Origin: Variovorax ginsengisoli
Lineage (GTDB): Bacteria; Pseudomonadota; Gammaproteobacteria; Burkholderiales; Burkholderiaceae_C
Direction of reading: 5' to 3'
Assembly: GCF_006438845.1 (NCBI RefSeq)
Contig: NZ_RCZJ01000001.1
Coordinates: 744,001-808,000, forward strand
Length of the DNA stretch: 64,000 bases
Position numbers and translations under genes: made by a program. The notes beneath the pieces were generated by a model, which had not been told where the DNA came from, ran no database searches, and saw only the letters and a program-made list of their open reading frames with translations. Shown here piece by piece: positions 21,830-30,776 of this stretch (positions are counted from its first letter, which is position 1; every line of letters begins with the position of its first letter).

Positions 21830-22835
21830 ACTTCACCCTCGGATCGACCCACACATAACAAAGGTCGCTGATCAGCTTGGTCACGAGCCCGATCAGAGTA
21901 AAGAGATAGAGCGTGCCCAGAACGACCGGATAGTCGCGCCGGATCACGCTTTCGTAGCTCAGCAGGCCGAGGCCGTCGAGCGAGAACAGGGTTTCGATCA
22001 GCAGCGCGCCGGTGAAGAAGGCGCCGATGAAGGCTGCAGGAAAGCCAGTGACGATCGGAATCAGCGCGTTGCGAAACACATGCTTCCACAGCACCTGACG
22101 CTCGCTCAGCCCTTTGGCGCGGGCGGTCAGCACGTACTGCTTTCGAATTTCCTCGAGGAAGGAATTCTTGGTCAGCATGGCGGTCACCGCGAAGCTGCCG
22201 AGCACCATCGCCGTGATCGGCAACGTGATGTGCCAGAGGTAGTCGACGATGCGCGCGCCCCACCCCATCGAGTCCCAGTTGGGCGAGGTGAGCCCGCGCA
22301 GCGGGAACCACTGCAACTGCCCGCCGAAGACCACGAGCAGCGCAACGCCCAGCACGAAGCCCGGAATCGCGTAGCCGATCAGCACGATCAGCGTGGTGAC
22401 GAAGTCGAAGCGCGAGCCGGCACGCACGGCCTTGGCCACGCCCAGCGGCACGGCAATCAGGTAGCTGATGAAGAAGGTCCAGAGGCCGAGGCTGATCGAG
22501 ACCGGAAGCTTTTCCTTGATCAATGTCCAGACGGCCTTGTGCTGGAAGAAGCTGGTGCCGAGGTCGAAGCGCGCGAACTGCCCGATCATTTGCCAGAAGC
22601 GTTCGGGCGCGGGCTTGTCGAAGCCGTACAGCGCCTTGATTTCGGCGATCTGCTTGGGGTCGAGTGCACGTGCCGTCGGGCCACCCGCCATGCGGCTCTC
22701 CTTGTTGGAAAGCTGCGAAAGCAGCTGCTCCGCCGGCCCGCCAGGCACGAACTGCATCACGGCGAAATTGAGCAGCAGCACGCCCAAAAGCGTGGGAATG
22801 ATCAGCAGCAGGCGACGAAGCAGGTAGGTGGCCAT
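21822..22835 (-). CDS. yejB: peptide ABC transporter permease (YejB type)
   Basis: A 337-residue permease beginning TYLLRRLLLIIPTLLGVLLLNFAVMQFVPGGP, the standard N-terminal helix and loop of DppB/YejB proteins. A long periplasmic loop follows (SKESRM-like and FDKPAPERFWQMIGQFARFDLG segments). The core holds YVLTARAKGLSERQVLWKHVFRNALIP, the EAA motif that contacts the ATPase. The YejB length and loop separate it from plain DppB. It begins three bases after the yejA stop. Confidence 0.93.
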   Translation of the reverse strand: MATYLLRRLLLIIPTLLGVLLLNFAVMQFVPGGPAEQLLSQLSNKESRMAGGPTARALDPKQIAEIKALYGFDKPAPERFWQMIGQFARFDLGTSFFQHKAVWTLIKEKLPVSISLGLWTFFISYLIAVPLGVAKAVRAGSRFDFVTTLIVLIGYAIPGFVLGVALLVVFGGQLQWFPLRGLTSPNWDSMGWGARIVDYLWHITLPITAMVLGSFAVTAMLTKNSFLEEIRKQYVLTARAKGLSERQVLWKHVFRNALIPIVTGFPAAFIGAFFTGALLIETLFSLDGLGLLSYESVIRRDYPVVLGTLYLFTLIGLVTKLISDLCYVWVDPRVKFD

Positions 22836-22838
22836 GGC

Positions 22839-24677
22839 TCAGCGGGGCGCATCCCACCACATGGTGAGCAACCATGAGCCAGCCAGCAGCCGCTGCGGCA
22901 AGGCGGGCTCGGGCCGGCGAAGGTGGCCCTTGCGGGCAATGAAGTACTGCTTGCCGTAATACATGGGGATCACGTAGTGCTGGTGCAGAAGGTAACGATC
23001 GAGCAATCGCGCCGCGGCCGAAAGCGCCGCGCGATCGTGGCTGTTCACGATCGACTCGATGATCTCGTCGATCACCGGATCGCTGATGCCACTGAGGTTC
23101 TGGCTGCCCTTCTCGGCAGCGGAGGCCGAGCCCAGGTCATCGTAGAGCTCGTTGCCCGGGCTCGACGAACCGCCCAGGATATTGACGGCCAGATCGAAAT
23201 CGAAGTCGTCCTGCTTCTTCTTGATCAGGCTCGGGTCACGCAGTCGCAACTGCAGCGTGATGCCCAGCTTACCCAGGTTGCGCGCCCACACCGCCAGCAC
23301 CGGCTCCGAACTGCGATCGGGAATGTCGATCTCCATCGCGAAAGGCTGCCCCGCCGCGTTGCGCAAGGCGCCATCGCGGTAGGTCCATCCGGCCTCACGC
23401 AATAGGGCTTGCGCCTGCACGAGGTCGCGGCGCAGGCCGGTGGGCGTGTCCCCGGTCGAGGCAGGTCGCGGCAATCGACCTTGAACCTGCGCGAGGTAGC
23501 GCTGCTTGCTCTTGAGCTGATCGATCAGCGCCTGCTCTTGCACGCTCACTTCCGGCTGCGCCATCAGGTCGTCGCTGTTCTGGAAATAGCTTTGCGTGCG
23601 CGCCCGTCTCCCGTAGAAGATGTGCTGGTTCAGCCAATCGAAATCGAAGGCGAGCGCCAGTGCCTGCCGCACGCGCACGTCCTGAAAGCGTGGCTGGCGC
23701 AGGTTCATCACGATGCCTTGCATGCCGGTAAAACGACGGTGCGAAATTTCGTCCTTGAGAATCTCGCCGGAATCGAAGCGCTTGCCCTTGTAGCGGCGTA
23801 CCCACGCACTGATGGAGCCTTCCTCGAGCGCGTCGAGCCCTCCGGTCTTCAACGATTCTTCCTCCCCGAGCCGGTCCTTGAAATACTGGTAGCTCACCTC
23901 GCCGAAATTGAACATGCCCTTGCGGCTCGGCAGATCGGCGGCCCAGTAGTCGGGCCGCAGCTTGTAGCTGATCGATTTCCCGAAGTCGACCTTGTCGATC
24001 ACATAGGGTCCGGTGGCGATCGGTGCTTCCGACACGATCTCATCGAAGGGCTTGCCCTTGCCCCAGGCGCGCGAGAAGACCGGAAGCTGGCCGACGATCA
24101 TGTGCAGCTCGGCATTGCGACGCTTGAAATCGAAACGGATGGTTCGTTCGCCGACGACCACGGCTTCCTTGACGTCGCCCCAGTACGACCGAAAGGTCGG
24201 ACTGGCCCGCTTGCTCATCAGGGTGTCGAAGGAGTACTTCACGTCGTCGGCCAGCACCGGCGTTCCGTCCGAGAAGCGCGCCTTCGGATTGAGCGTGAAG
24301 GTCACGCTCAGCTGGTCCGGGGCGAGTGCCACGTCTTCGGCCAGCAGGCCGTAGTTGGAAAAAGGCTCGTCTTCGCTGTGGGTCATCAGCGAATCGAAGA
24401 GCAGGCCGTATTCGGCGAACACGAAACCGTTCGAGCTGTATCCCATGCCCACCGGGGGGCGCCCCTTGAGCGTGAAAGGATTGAGCTTGTCGAAGCTGCC
24501 GCTGGCCGAGAGCGTGAGCGAACCGCCCTTGGGCGCATCGGGATTCACATAGTCGAAATGCGTGAACGCCGGCCCATATTTGGGCGCATAGCCCATGCCC
24601 ATGCCGTGCACGGCCCACGACGGGCTGCTGGCGCAGGCCGCGAGAAGCATCAGTGTCGAGAGCAGCCAACCACGCAT
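22839..24677 (-). CDS. yejA: extracellular peptide-binding protein (YejA type, SBP family 5)
   Basis: A 612-residue family 5 solute-binding protein from the ATG at 24677. The N-terminus [22 protein letters not shown] is a signal sequence and contains a lipobox-like LAAC, so it may be lipidated; SPSWA would be a type I site instead. The mature part carries [22 protein letters not shown] and [18 protein letters not shown], typical of oligopeptide-binding proteins, and its length and partners make it YejA-like. In enteric bacteria YejABEF imports peptide antibiotics such as microcin C and other oligopeptides. An ATG at 24716 (13 residues longer) is a real alternative and would overlap the fabI start on the other strand. 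Confidence 0.9.
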   Translation of the reverse strand: MRGWLLSTLMLLAACASSPSWAVHGMGMGYAPKYGPAFTHFDYVNPDAPKGGSLTLSASGSFDKLNPFTLKGRPPVGMGYSSNGFVFAEYGLLFDSLMTHSEDEPFSNYGLLAEDVALAPDQLSVTFTLNPKARFSDGTPVLADDVKYSFDTLMSKRASPTFRSYWGDVKEAVVVGERTIRFDFKRRNAELHMIVGQLPVFSRAWGKGKPFDEIVSEAPIATGPYVIDKVDFGKSISYKLRPDYWAADLPSRKGMFNFGEVSYQYFKDRLGEEESLKTGGLDALEEGSISAWVRRYKGKRFDSGEILKDEISHRRFTGMQGIVMNLRQPRFQDVRVRQALALAFDFDWLNQHIFYGRRARTQSYFQNSDDLMAQPEVSVQEQALIDQLKSKQRYLAQVQGRLPRPASTGDTPTGLRRDLVQAQALLREAGWTYRDGALRNAAGQPFAMEIDIPDRSSEPVLAVWARNLGKLGITLQLRLRDPSLIKKKQDDFDFDLAVNILGGSSSPGNELYDDLGSASAAEKGSQNLSGISDPVIDEIIESIVNSHDRAALSAAARLLDRYLLHQHYVIPMYYGKQYFIARKGHLRRPEPALPQRLLAGSWLLTMWWDAPR

Positions 24678-24714
24678 GCGAGAATTCTGCCCAAGATTTC
24701 TACGAGGCAACTTC

Positions 24715-25497
24715 ATGGGCTTTCTTTCCGGCAAAAAACTACTGATCACCGGTGTGTTGAGCAATCGCTCGATCGCCTATGGCATCGCCAAGGCCTGTCA
24801 CGAACAAGGCGCCGAACTGGCGTTCAGCTATGTCGGCGAGCGTTTCAAGGACCGTATCACCGAATTTGCCGCCGACTTCGACTCGAAGCTGATTTTCGAT
24901 TGCGACGTGGGCGACGATGCGCAGATCGACAAGCTCTTTGCAGACCTCTCGCAAACGTGGCCGCAATTCGACGGCTTCGTGCACAGCATCGGCTTCGCAC
25001 CGCGTGAAGCGATCGCAGGCGACTTTCTCGAAGGTCTTTCGCGTGAAGGCTTTCGCATCGCGCACGACATCAGCGCCTACAGTTTCCCAGCCATGGCCAA
25101 GGCGGCCCTGCCCTTCCTGCGCGACAAGTCGGCGCTGCTGACGCTGAGCTATCTCGGCGCCGAACGCGCGCTGCCCAACTACAACACCATGGGCCTGGCC
25201 AAGGCCAGCCTCGAAGCGTCGGTGCGGTATCTGGCGCAGTCGATGGGGCCGAAGGGCATGCGCGTCAACGGCATCAGCGCCGGCCCGATCAAGACGCTGG
25301 CGGCCAGCGGCATCAAGGGTTTCAGCAAGATCCTGTCGGCCGTGGCCGAGGTGTCGCCGATCCGCCGCAACGTGACGATCGCCGAGGTCGGCAACGTCGC
25401 CGCGTTCCTTCTGAGCGACCTGGCCAGCGGCGTGAGCGCCGAGATCACGCATGTGGACGGCGGCTTCAGCCAGGTCGTCGGCGGCGTCGACGAATAA
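24715..25497 (+). CDS. fabI: enoyl-[acyl-carrier-protein] reductase (NADH)
   Basis: A 260-residue short-chain dehydrogenase that completes each fatty-acid elongation cycle. The start [25 protein letters not shown] has the FabI version of the nucleotide-binding turn. Catalytic Tyr156 and Lys163 lie in [21 protein letters not shown], with the Y-x6-K spacing that marks FabI against other SDRs. Position numbers match the E. coli enzyme. A GAGG box lies eight bases upstream of the ATG. The gene is divergent from yejA with almost no room between them, so its promoter probably lies within the 5' end of yejA. Confidence 0.97.
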   Translation: MGFLSGKKLLITGVLSNRSIAYGIAKACHEQGAELAFSYVGERFKDRITEFAADFDSKLIFDCDVGDDAQIDKLFADLSQTWPQFDGFVHSIGFAPREAIAGDFLEGLSREGFRIAHDISAYSFPAMAKAALPFLRDKSALLTLSYLGAERALPNYNTMGLAKASLEASVRYLAQSMGPKGMRVNGISAGPIKTLAASGIKGFSKILSAVAEVSPIRRNVTIAEVGNVAAFLLSDLASGVSAEITHVDGGFSQVVGGVDE

Positions 25498-25518
25498 GGC
25501 CACGGCGCCATCTTCACG

Positions 25519-26367
25519 GTGATCGGTCGGCGACGTCTTCTCTGGGCAAGCCTGCTGGCTCTGGCGGCTGGCCGACCGGCACAGGCTGCCCCACCGGCGT
25601 TGATGCTGGCCGAGGTCTACCGCCAGGGCATCGCGCTCGACGACTATTGGGTCAGCGAAAAGTACGACGGCCTGCGCGGCTACTGGGACGGCAAGCGGCT
25701 CTGGACACGCGGTGGCGAGCCTGTTGCCGCGCCGGCCTGGTTCACGGCAGGGTTGCCTGCCACACCGATGGACGGCGAGCTGTGGGCCGGCCGTGGTCGT
25801 TTCGAGCTTGCGACGTCGACCGTGCGCAGCCGCACCCCCAACGACACCGCGTGGCGCGAGATCAAGTTCATGGTGTTCGACTTGCCAGCACAGCCAGGCG
25901 ATTTCACTGCGCGTCTGGCAGTGCTTCGAAAGCTGCTTCCGCTGACGGCCGCGCCTTGGGTGCTGCCGGTCGCGCAGCAGCGCGCGACCACGCACGCCGC
26001 GCTCAAGGCGTTGATGGACAAGACGGTGAAGATGGGTGGCGAAGGCCTGATGCTGCATCGCGGCGCTTCGATGTACCGGGGCGAGCGCAACACCGACCTG
26101 CTCAAGCTCAAACCCTACGACGACGCAGAGGCCCGGGTGATCGGCCACGTCCCCGGCAAGGGCCGGCACGTCGGGCGGCTCGGTGCCTTGCTGGTTGAGA
26201 TGCCCACAGGCCAACGCTTCAAGCTCGGCGGTGGATTCACCGACGCGCAGCGTGACGATCCGCCCGCTATCGGCCAGCAGGTGACTTACCGCTACAACGG
26301 CACCAATGCCAGCGGCCTGCCGCGCTTCGCGCGCTTTCTGCGGGTCCGCGGCGACACGGCTCCCTGA
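25519..26367 (+). CDS. periplasmic ATP-dependent DNA ligase (Lig E type)
   Basis: A 282-residue minimal ATP-dependent DNA ligase with an N-terminal signal peptide (RRRLLWASLLALAAGRPAQA, cleavage near residue 23). The adenylation motif is EKYDGLRG with Lys48. Motif III lies near MDGELWAGRGRF, motif IV is GEGLMLH at 174-180, and motif V is LKLKP at 195-199. An OB-fold domain completes the chain (about 200-282), and no DNA-binding or LigD-type extension is present. This is the layout of Lig E, described in Gram-negative bacteria as periplasmic and proposed to act on extracellular or incoming DNA. The start is a GTG. It is 21 bases after fabI and may be read from the same transcript. Confidence 0.88.
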   Translation: MIGRRRLLWASLLALAAGRPAQAAPPALMLAEVYRQGIALDDYWVSEKYDGLRGYWDGKRLWTRGGEPVAAPAWFTAGLPATPMDGELWAGRGRFELATSTVRSRTPNDTAWREIKFMVFDLPAQPGDFTARLAVLRKLLPLTAAPWVLPVAQQRATTHAALKALMDKTVKMGGEGLMLHRGASMYRGERNTDLLKLKPYDDAEARVIGHVPGKGRHVGRLGALLVEMPTGQRFKLGGGFTDAQRDDPPAIGQQVTYRYNGTNASGLPRFARFLRVRGDTAP

Positions 26368-26371
26368 CGCC

Positions 26372-28669
26372 TTACTCAGCCCGGCGCACGCAATCGGCGT
26401 AGTAGCGCTTCTTGCCGGTCTCGTCGACGCGTGCCACGAGGCCATGAATGTCGGTCTCGAAGCCCGGGCACTCCTTGTTGAACTCGCGCGCGAACTTCAG
26501 GTAATCGACGATCTTCTTGTTGAAGACTTCGCCCGGAATCAGGAGCGGGATGCCCGGAGGGTACGGCGTGATCAGGCTGGTGGTGATACGGCCTTCGAGC
26601 TCGTCGATCTCCACACGCTCGGTCTTGCGGTGGGCGATGTGCGCGAAAGCGTCGCTGGGCTTCATCGCCGGCGTGAGGTCGCTCAGGTACATCTCGGTCG
26701 TAAGGCGTGCCACGTCGAAGCGCGCATACAGCTTGTGGATGTGCTGGCACAGGTCGCGCAAACCGAGCTTCTCGTAGCCTGGATGCTGCTGGCAGAACTC
26801 AGGGAGGATGCGCCACATCGGCTGGTTGCGTGCGTAGTCGTCCTTGAACTGCTGCAGCGCGGTGAGCAGCGTGTTCCAGCGGCCCTTGGTGATGCCGATG
26901 GTGAACATGATGAAGAAGCTGTAGAGCCCTGTCTTCTCCACGATCACGCCGTGCTCGGCGAGGAACTTGGTGACCACGCTGGCCGGAATGCCGGTCTCGG
27001 CGAACTTGCCCTGCAGGTCCAGGCCCGGCGTGACGATGGTCGACTTGATCGGGTCGAGCATGTTGAAGCCATCGGCCAACTTGCCGAAGCCGTGCCAATT
27101 GCGCTTCGCGCTCTTGGCCTTGCTATCGGTGCTGCCCTCGCCCTTCATAATCCAGTCTTCGGCGCGACCGATCCCTTCTTCGACGAGCTTCTCCGGTCCC
27201 CAGACCTTGAACCACCATTCGTCTTTCCCGAATTCTTCTTCGACCTTGCGCATGGCGCGCCGGAAGTCGAGCGCTTCCAGGATGCTTTCTTCAACAAGCG
27301 CAGTGCCGCCGGGCGGCTCCATCATGGCAGCGGCCACGTCGCAGCTCGCGATGATCGCGTACTGCGGGCTGGTCGACGAGTGCATCAGGTAGGCCTCGTT
27401 GAAAAGGTCGCGGTCGAGCGCGCGGTTCTGCGAGTCCTGCACCAGCACGTGGCTGGCCTGACTGATGCCGGCGAGCAGCTTGTGGGTGGATTGCGTGGCG
27501 AACACCAGCGATTCTTTGGGCCGCACGCGGCGCTTGCCCATCGCGTGGTAGGCGCCATAGAAAGGGTGGAAGGCCGCATGCGGCAGCCACGCTTCGTCGA
27601 AGTGCAAGGTGTCGACGTAGCCATCGAGCATGCCCTTGATGGTCTCGGTGTTGTAGATCACGCCGTCGTAGGTCGACTGCGTGAGCGTCATCACGCGCGG
27701 CTTGATCTTTTCATGGTCGACGCCGGCCAGCAGCGGGTTGGCCTTGATCTTGGCCTTGATCGCGCTCTGCTCGAATTCGCTCTTGGGGATCGGGCCGATG
27801 ATGCCGAAATGGTTGCGCGTGGGCTTCATGAAGACCGGGATTGCGCCGGTCATGATGATCGCGTGCAGGATCGACTTGTGGCAGTTGCGGTCGACCACCA
27901 CCACGTCGTCGGGCGCCACCGTGTGGTGCCACACCATCTTGTTGCTCGTGCTCGTGCCGTTGGTCACGAAGAAGCAATGGTCGGCATTGAAGATGCGCGC
28001 CGCGTTGCGCTCGCTGGCCGCCACCGGGCCGGTGTGGTCGAGCAGCTGGCCGAGTTCTTCCACAGCGTTGCACACGTCCGCACGCAGCATGTTTTCGCCG
28101 AAGAACTGATGGAACATCTGGCCGACCGGGCTCTTCAGGAACGCCACACCGCCCGAGTGGCCCGGGCAGTGCCAGGAATAGGAGCCGTCTTCGGCGTAGT
28201 CGATCAGCGCCTTGAAGAACGGCGGCTGCACGCCTTCGAGGTAGCTCTTGCACTCGCGGATGATGTGGCGCGCCACGAACTCCGGCGTGTCCTCGAACAT
28301 GTGAATGAAACCGTGCAACTCGCGCAGGATGTCGTTCGGGATGTGGCGCGAGGTGCGCGTCTCGCCATAGATGTAGATCGGCACCTCGGCGTTCTTGCGG
28401 CGCACCTGCTCGATGAAGCTTCGCAAGTTGAGCACGGCCGGGTCGAGGTCAGGACCGGGCGTGAATTCCTCGTCGTCGATCGACAGGATGAACGCGCTGG
28501 CGCGGCTTTGCTGCTGCGCGAACTGGCTCAGGTCGCCGTAGCTCGTCACGCCAAGGACCTCGAAGCCCTCGCTTTCGATGGCCTGCGCCAAGGCGCGGAT
28601 GCCCAGCCCCGATGTGTTCTCGGCGCGGAAGTCCTCGTCGATGATGACGATCGGGAAGCGGAATTTCAT
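26372..28669 (-). CDS. PLP-dependent Orn/Lys/Arg decarboxylase
   Basis: A 765-residue fold-type I decarboxylase of the arginine/lysine/ornithine group. It has an N-terminal response-regulator-like wing domain (FRFPIVIIDEDFRAENTSG, about 1-130). The PLP domain follows, with HCPGHSGGVAFLKSP near 167, the cofactor aspartate region LHFDEAWLPHAAFHPFYGAYHAM, and the Schiff-base lysine Lys397 in TQSTHKLLAGISQ. A C-terminal domain completes it. The length is that of the AdiA/CadA/SpeC/SpeF class. Which amino acid is decarboxylated cannot be decided by eye. The ATG at 28669 gives the wing-domain N-terminus; the frame is open a little further upstream. It is divergent from the nfeD gene. Confidence 0.9.
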   Translation of the reverse strand: MKFRFPIVIIDEDFRAENTSGLGIRALAQAIESEGFEVLGVTSYGDLSQFAQQQSRASAFILSIDDEEFTPGPDLDPAVLNLRSFIEQVRRKNAEVPIYIYGETRTSRHIPNDILRELHGFIHMFEDTPEFVARHIIRECKSYLEGVQPPFFKALIDYAEDGSYSWHCPGHSGGVAFLKSPVGQMFHQFFGENMLRADVCNAVEELGQLLDHTGPVAASERNAARIFNADHCFFVTNGTSTSNKMVWHHTVAPDDVVVVDRNCHKSILHAIIMTGAIPVFMKPTRNHFGIIGPIPKSEFEQSAIKAKIKANPLLAGVDHEKIKPRVMTLTQSTYDGVIYNTETIKGMLDGYVDTLHFDEAWLPHAAFHPFYGAYHAMGKRRVRPKESLVFATQSTHKLLAGISQASHVLVQDSQNRALDRDLFNEAYLMHSSTSPQYAIIASCDVAAAMMEPPGGTALVEESILEALDFRRAMRKVEEEFGKDEWWFKVWGPEKLVEEGIGRAEDWIMKGEGSTDSKAKSAKRNWHGFGKLADGFNMLDPIKSTIVTPGLDLQGKFAETGIPASVVTKFLAEHGVIVEKTGLYSFFIMFTIGITKGRWNTLLTALQQFKDDYARNQPMWRILPEFCQQHPGYEKLGLRDLCQHIHKLYARFDVARLTTEMYLSDLTPAMKPSDAFAHIAHRKTERVEIDELEGRITTSLITPYPPGIPLLIPGEVFNKKIVDYLKFAREFNKECPGFETDIHGLVARVDETGKKRYYADCVRRAE

Positions 28670-28779
28670 GTGCAGGGCTCGGTCAGGGAGAAGAGGCGCG
28701 AAGTGTAAGGAATTCAAAAGACGGTTGCCGGAAGCGGGTGTCCCACAATGCAGCTTGTTACGACATCAAGGAGGCATGC

Positions 28780-29193
28780 ATGGAGAACTCCACCATCTGG
28801 TGGTTGATAGCGGGCTCGGCCATCGTTCTGGAGCTGTTGTCCGGCACCGTCTATTTGCTGCTGGTTGCCTCGGGCTTCGCTGCCGCGGCGCTGGCGGCGC
28901 ACATGGGCGCAGGTCTGATCGTGCAACTGCTCGTGGCAGCCGTCGTCGGCGTGGGTGCGGTGGCCGTCTGGTACCTGCTGCGACACCGGCGACCGGCGCG
29001 GGCCAACAAGGACGTCAACCTCGACATCGGACAGCGCGTCCACGTCGAGGCGTGGGGCTCGGACGGTACGGCCACGGTGCGCTACCGTGGCGCGCAATGG
29101 ACGGTGGTGTCGCGCGCGGGCGCGGCGACAGCACCCGGCGAGCATCGTGTGGCCGAAGTGATCGGCAGCCGGCTCGTCGTCGAAAAGATTTAA
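28780..29193 (+). CDS. NfeD family membrane protein
   Basis: A 137-residue short NfeD. Two or three hydrophobic helices fill the first half (IWWLIAGSAIVLELLSGTVYLLLVASGFAAAALAAHM, then LLVAAVVGVGAVAVWYLL). A C-terminal OB-fold follows (about residues 75-137, LDIGQRVHVEAWGSDGTATVRYRG through VAEVIGSRLVVEKI). Short NfeD proteins pair with a stomatin/SPFH partner and help organise membrane microdomains. The ATG at 28780 has a strong AAGGAGG box. The SPFH gene follows by 28 bases, the usual operon. Confidence 0.88.
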   Translation: MENSTIWWLIAGSAIVLELLSGTVYLLLVASGFAAAALAAHMGAGLIVQLLVAAVVGVGAVAVWYLLRHRRPARANKDVNLDIGQRVHVEAWGSDGTATVRYRGAQWTVVSRAGAATAPGEHRVAEVIGSRLVVEKI

Positions 29194-29221
29194 CACGCAA
29201 CAAGCACTCAAGGAGCCATTT

Positions 29222-30151
29222 ATGGATTTCGCAGTTCCCCTTGTCATTCTGGTCATCGCGATCCTGTTCATCAGCCAGTCGGTCAAGTTCGTGCCGCAAC
29301 AAAACGCATGGGTGCGCGAGCGCCTGGGCAAGTACCACAGCACCATGACGCCCGGTGCCAACTTCCTGATCCCTTTCATCGACAAAGTGGCCTACAAGCA
29401 CAGCTTGAAGGAAATTCCGCTCGACGTGCCGAGCCAGATCTGCATCACGCGCGACAACACGCAGCTTCAGGTCGACGGCATCCTGTATTTCCAGGTGACC
29501 GATCCGATGCGCGCGAGCTACGGTTCGTCGAACTACATCGTCGCAGTCACGCAGCTGGCGCAGACCTCGCTGCGCAGCGTGGTCGGCAAGCTCGAGCTCG
29601 ACAAGACCTTCGAGGAGCGGGACATCATCAATGCCCAGGTCGTCGCCGCGATCGACGAGGCCGCGCTGAACTGGGGCGTGAAGGTGCTGCGTTACGAGAT
29701 CAAGGACCTGACACCGCCCAAGGAAATTCTGCTGGCGATGCAGGCGCAGATCACGGCCGAGCGCGGCAAGCGCGCCCTGATCGCCGCCTCCGAAGGCCGC
29801 CGCCAGGAACAGATCAATATCGCCACCGGTGAGCGCGAGGCCTTCATCGCCCGCTCGGAGGGCGAGAAGCAGGCGCAGATCAACAACGCGCAGGGCGAAG
29901 CAGCCGCCATCACCGCGGTGGCCGATGCGACGGCCTTCGCGATCGAACGCGTGGCCGCCGCCATTCGGCAGCCCGGCGGCGAACAGGCTGTGCAATTGAA
30001 AGTGGCCGAGCGCGCCGTGGACGCCTACGGCAAGGTCGCAGCCGATGCGACCACCACGCTCATCGTGCCAAGCAACATGGGAGAGACCGCGGCACTGATC
30101 GCCTCGGCGATGCGCATGGTGCAGGCTGGCAAACCAACGCCGACGGTCTGA
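29222..30151 (+). CDS. SPFH/stomatin family protein (QmcA/paraslipin type)
   Basis: A 309-residue membrane-anchored SPFH protein. One N-terminal helix (DFAVPLVILVIAILFISQSVKF) is followed by the SPFH domain (VPQQNAWVRERLGKYHSTMTPGANFLIPFIDKVAYKHSLKE, with the strand ITRDNTQLQVDGILYFQVTD). A long Ala/Glu/Arg/Gln-rich coiled coil then runs from about 175 to 250 (AQITAERGKRALIAASEGRRQEQ). These proteins form ring or cage oligomers at the membrane and work with NfeD. It is the second gene of the nfeD unit; the tRNA-Ser gene starts 36 bases after its stop. Confidence 0.92.
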   Translation: MDFAVPLVILVIAILFISQSVKFVPQQNAWVRERLGKYHSTMTPGANFLIPFIDKVAYKHSLKEIPLDVPSQICITRDNTQLQVDGILYFQVTDPMRASYGSSNYIVAVTQLAQTSLRSVVGKLELDKTFEERDIINAQVVAAIDEAALNWGVKVLRYEIKDLTPPKEILLAMQAQITAERGKRALIAASEGRRQEQINIATGEREAFIARSEGEKQAQINNAQGEAAAITAVADATAFAIERVAAAIRQPGGEQAVQLKVAERAVDAYGKVAADATTTLIVPSNMGETAALIASAMRMVQAGKPTPTV

Positions 30152-30168
30152 AAGCGCTCGGGCGCTGC

Positions 30169-30174
30169 TACAAT
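30169..30174 (+). promoter_or_regulatory. probable -10 box of tRNA-Ser
   Basis: TACAAT lies 13 bases ahead of the mature tRNA 5' end, within GCTACAATCG, which would place transcription start near 30181. No clear -35 box is seen. The same GCTACAAT core occurs in front of guaB. Confidence 0.45.
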
Positions 30175-30186
30175 CGCGGGCTTCGC

Positions 30187-30276
30187 GGAGCGGTGGATGA
30201 GCGGTTTAAGTCGCACGCCTGGAAAGCGTGTGAGGGGTAAAACCCTCCGCGGGTTCGAATCCCGCCTGCTCCGCCA
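30187..30276 (+). tRNA. tRNA-Ser (anticodon GGA)
   Basis: A 90-base class II tRNA. The acceptor stem pairs GGAGCGG at the 5' end with CTGCTCC before the discriminator G and an encoded CCA. The anticodon loop reads CTGGAAA with GGA at 30221-30223, decoding UCC and UCU. A long variable arm (GAGGGGTAAAACCCTC) and the TTCGAAT T-loop are present. All stems pair by eye apart from one G-T pair in the acceptor. Confidence 0.96.
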
Positions 30277-30323
30277 GAAGAAATCGATGTCGAGACCTTC
30301 CATCCCGACACAGCATGTTCATG

Positions 30324-30349
30324 AAGGCCCCTTTACCGGGGCCTTTTTT
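30324..30349 (+). terminator. intrinsic terminator after tRNA-Ser
   Basis: An 8-base stem (30324-30331 with 30338-30345) is followed by a run of T to 30349. It lies 48 bases after the tRNA and should end its transcript. Confidence 0.85.
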
Positions 30350-30397
30350 GATGCCCACGGCATCCGCGCATTCCCCCACCCGTTTCGACTCGCTACC

Positions 30398-30688
30398 ATG
30401 GCACCCATGTCCGCACGCCAACCTTCTGTTTCTGAAGAGACCGAGACACTCGATCGCACGTTGGCGAAGAACGAGGAGATCGCGGCCGACGTTCAAGACG
30501 CATCCGACCATCTCGCGGTGGTCGCGACGGTTCTGGAAAAGGAACTGCCCGACAACGTCCAGGTCGACGACGTGGCACAGGCCATCGAACATGCCAACCA
30601 GATCGAGAAACAGTTGGCACGCTCGGCACAGGCACTCGCCGAGGTCAATGAGGCCTTGGCCAACCAAATCGAGAAGCGCAACGGTTGA
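30398..30688 (+). CDS. small helical protein, unknown function
   Basis: A 96-residue acidic protein that looks almost wholly helical, with repeating Ala/Glu/Leu spacing (DRTLAKNEEIAADVQDASDHL, and EHANQIEKQLARSAQALAEVNEAL), so a coiled coil is likely. I recognise no family, no signal peptide and no membrane segment. ATGs at 30398 and 30407 are both possible and neither has a good ribosome-binding site. It is bounded by terminators on both sides, so it should have its own promoter. The codon use and Ala-rich composition match the neighbours, which supports it as a real gene, but it has no visible partner. Confidence 0.6.
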   Translation: MAPMSARQPSVSEETETLDRTLAKNEEIAADVQDASDHLAVVATVLEKELPDNVQVDDVAQAIEHANQIEKQLARSAQALAEVNEALANQIEKRNG

Positions 30689-30735
30689 TCGTCCTCCCTC
30701 TGCGCCCCCCTCCTTGCTGGAGGCGGAGATTAAAC

Positions 30736-30762
30736 AAAAAAAGGGCCCGAAGGCCCTTTTTT
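30736..30762. terminator. bidirectional intrinsic terminator
   Basis: An 11-base stem (AAAAAAGGGCC at 30737-30747 with its complement at 30752-30762) around a CGAA loop gives a T-run on either strand. It lies between the convergent small helical gene and the amino-acid binding protein gene. Confidence 0.88.
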
Positions 30763-30776
30763 GCTGCGCGAGAAAC

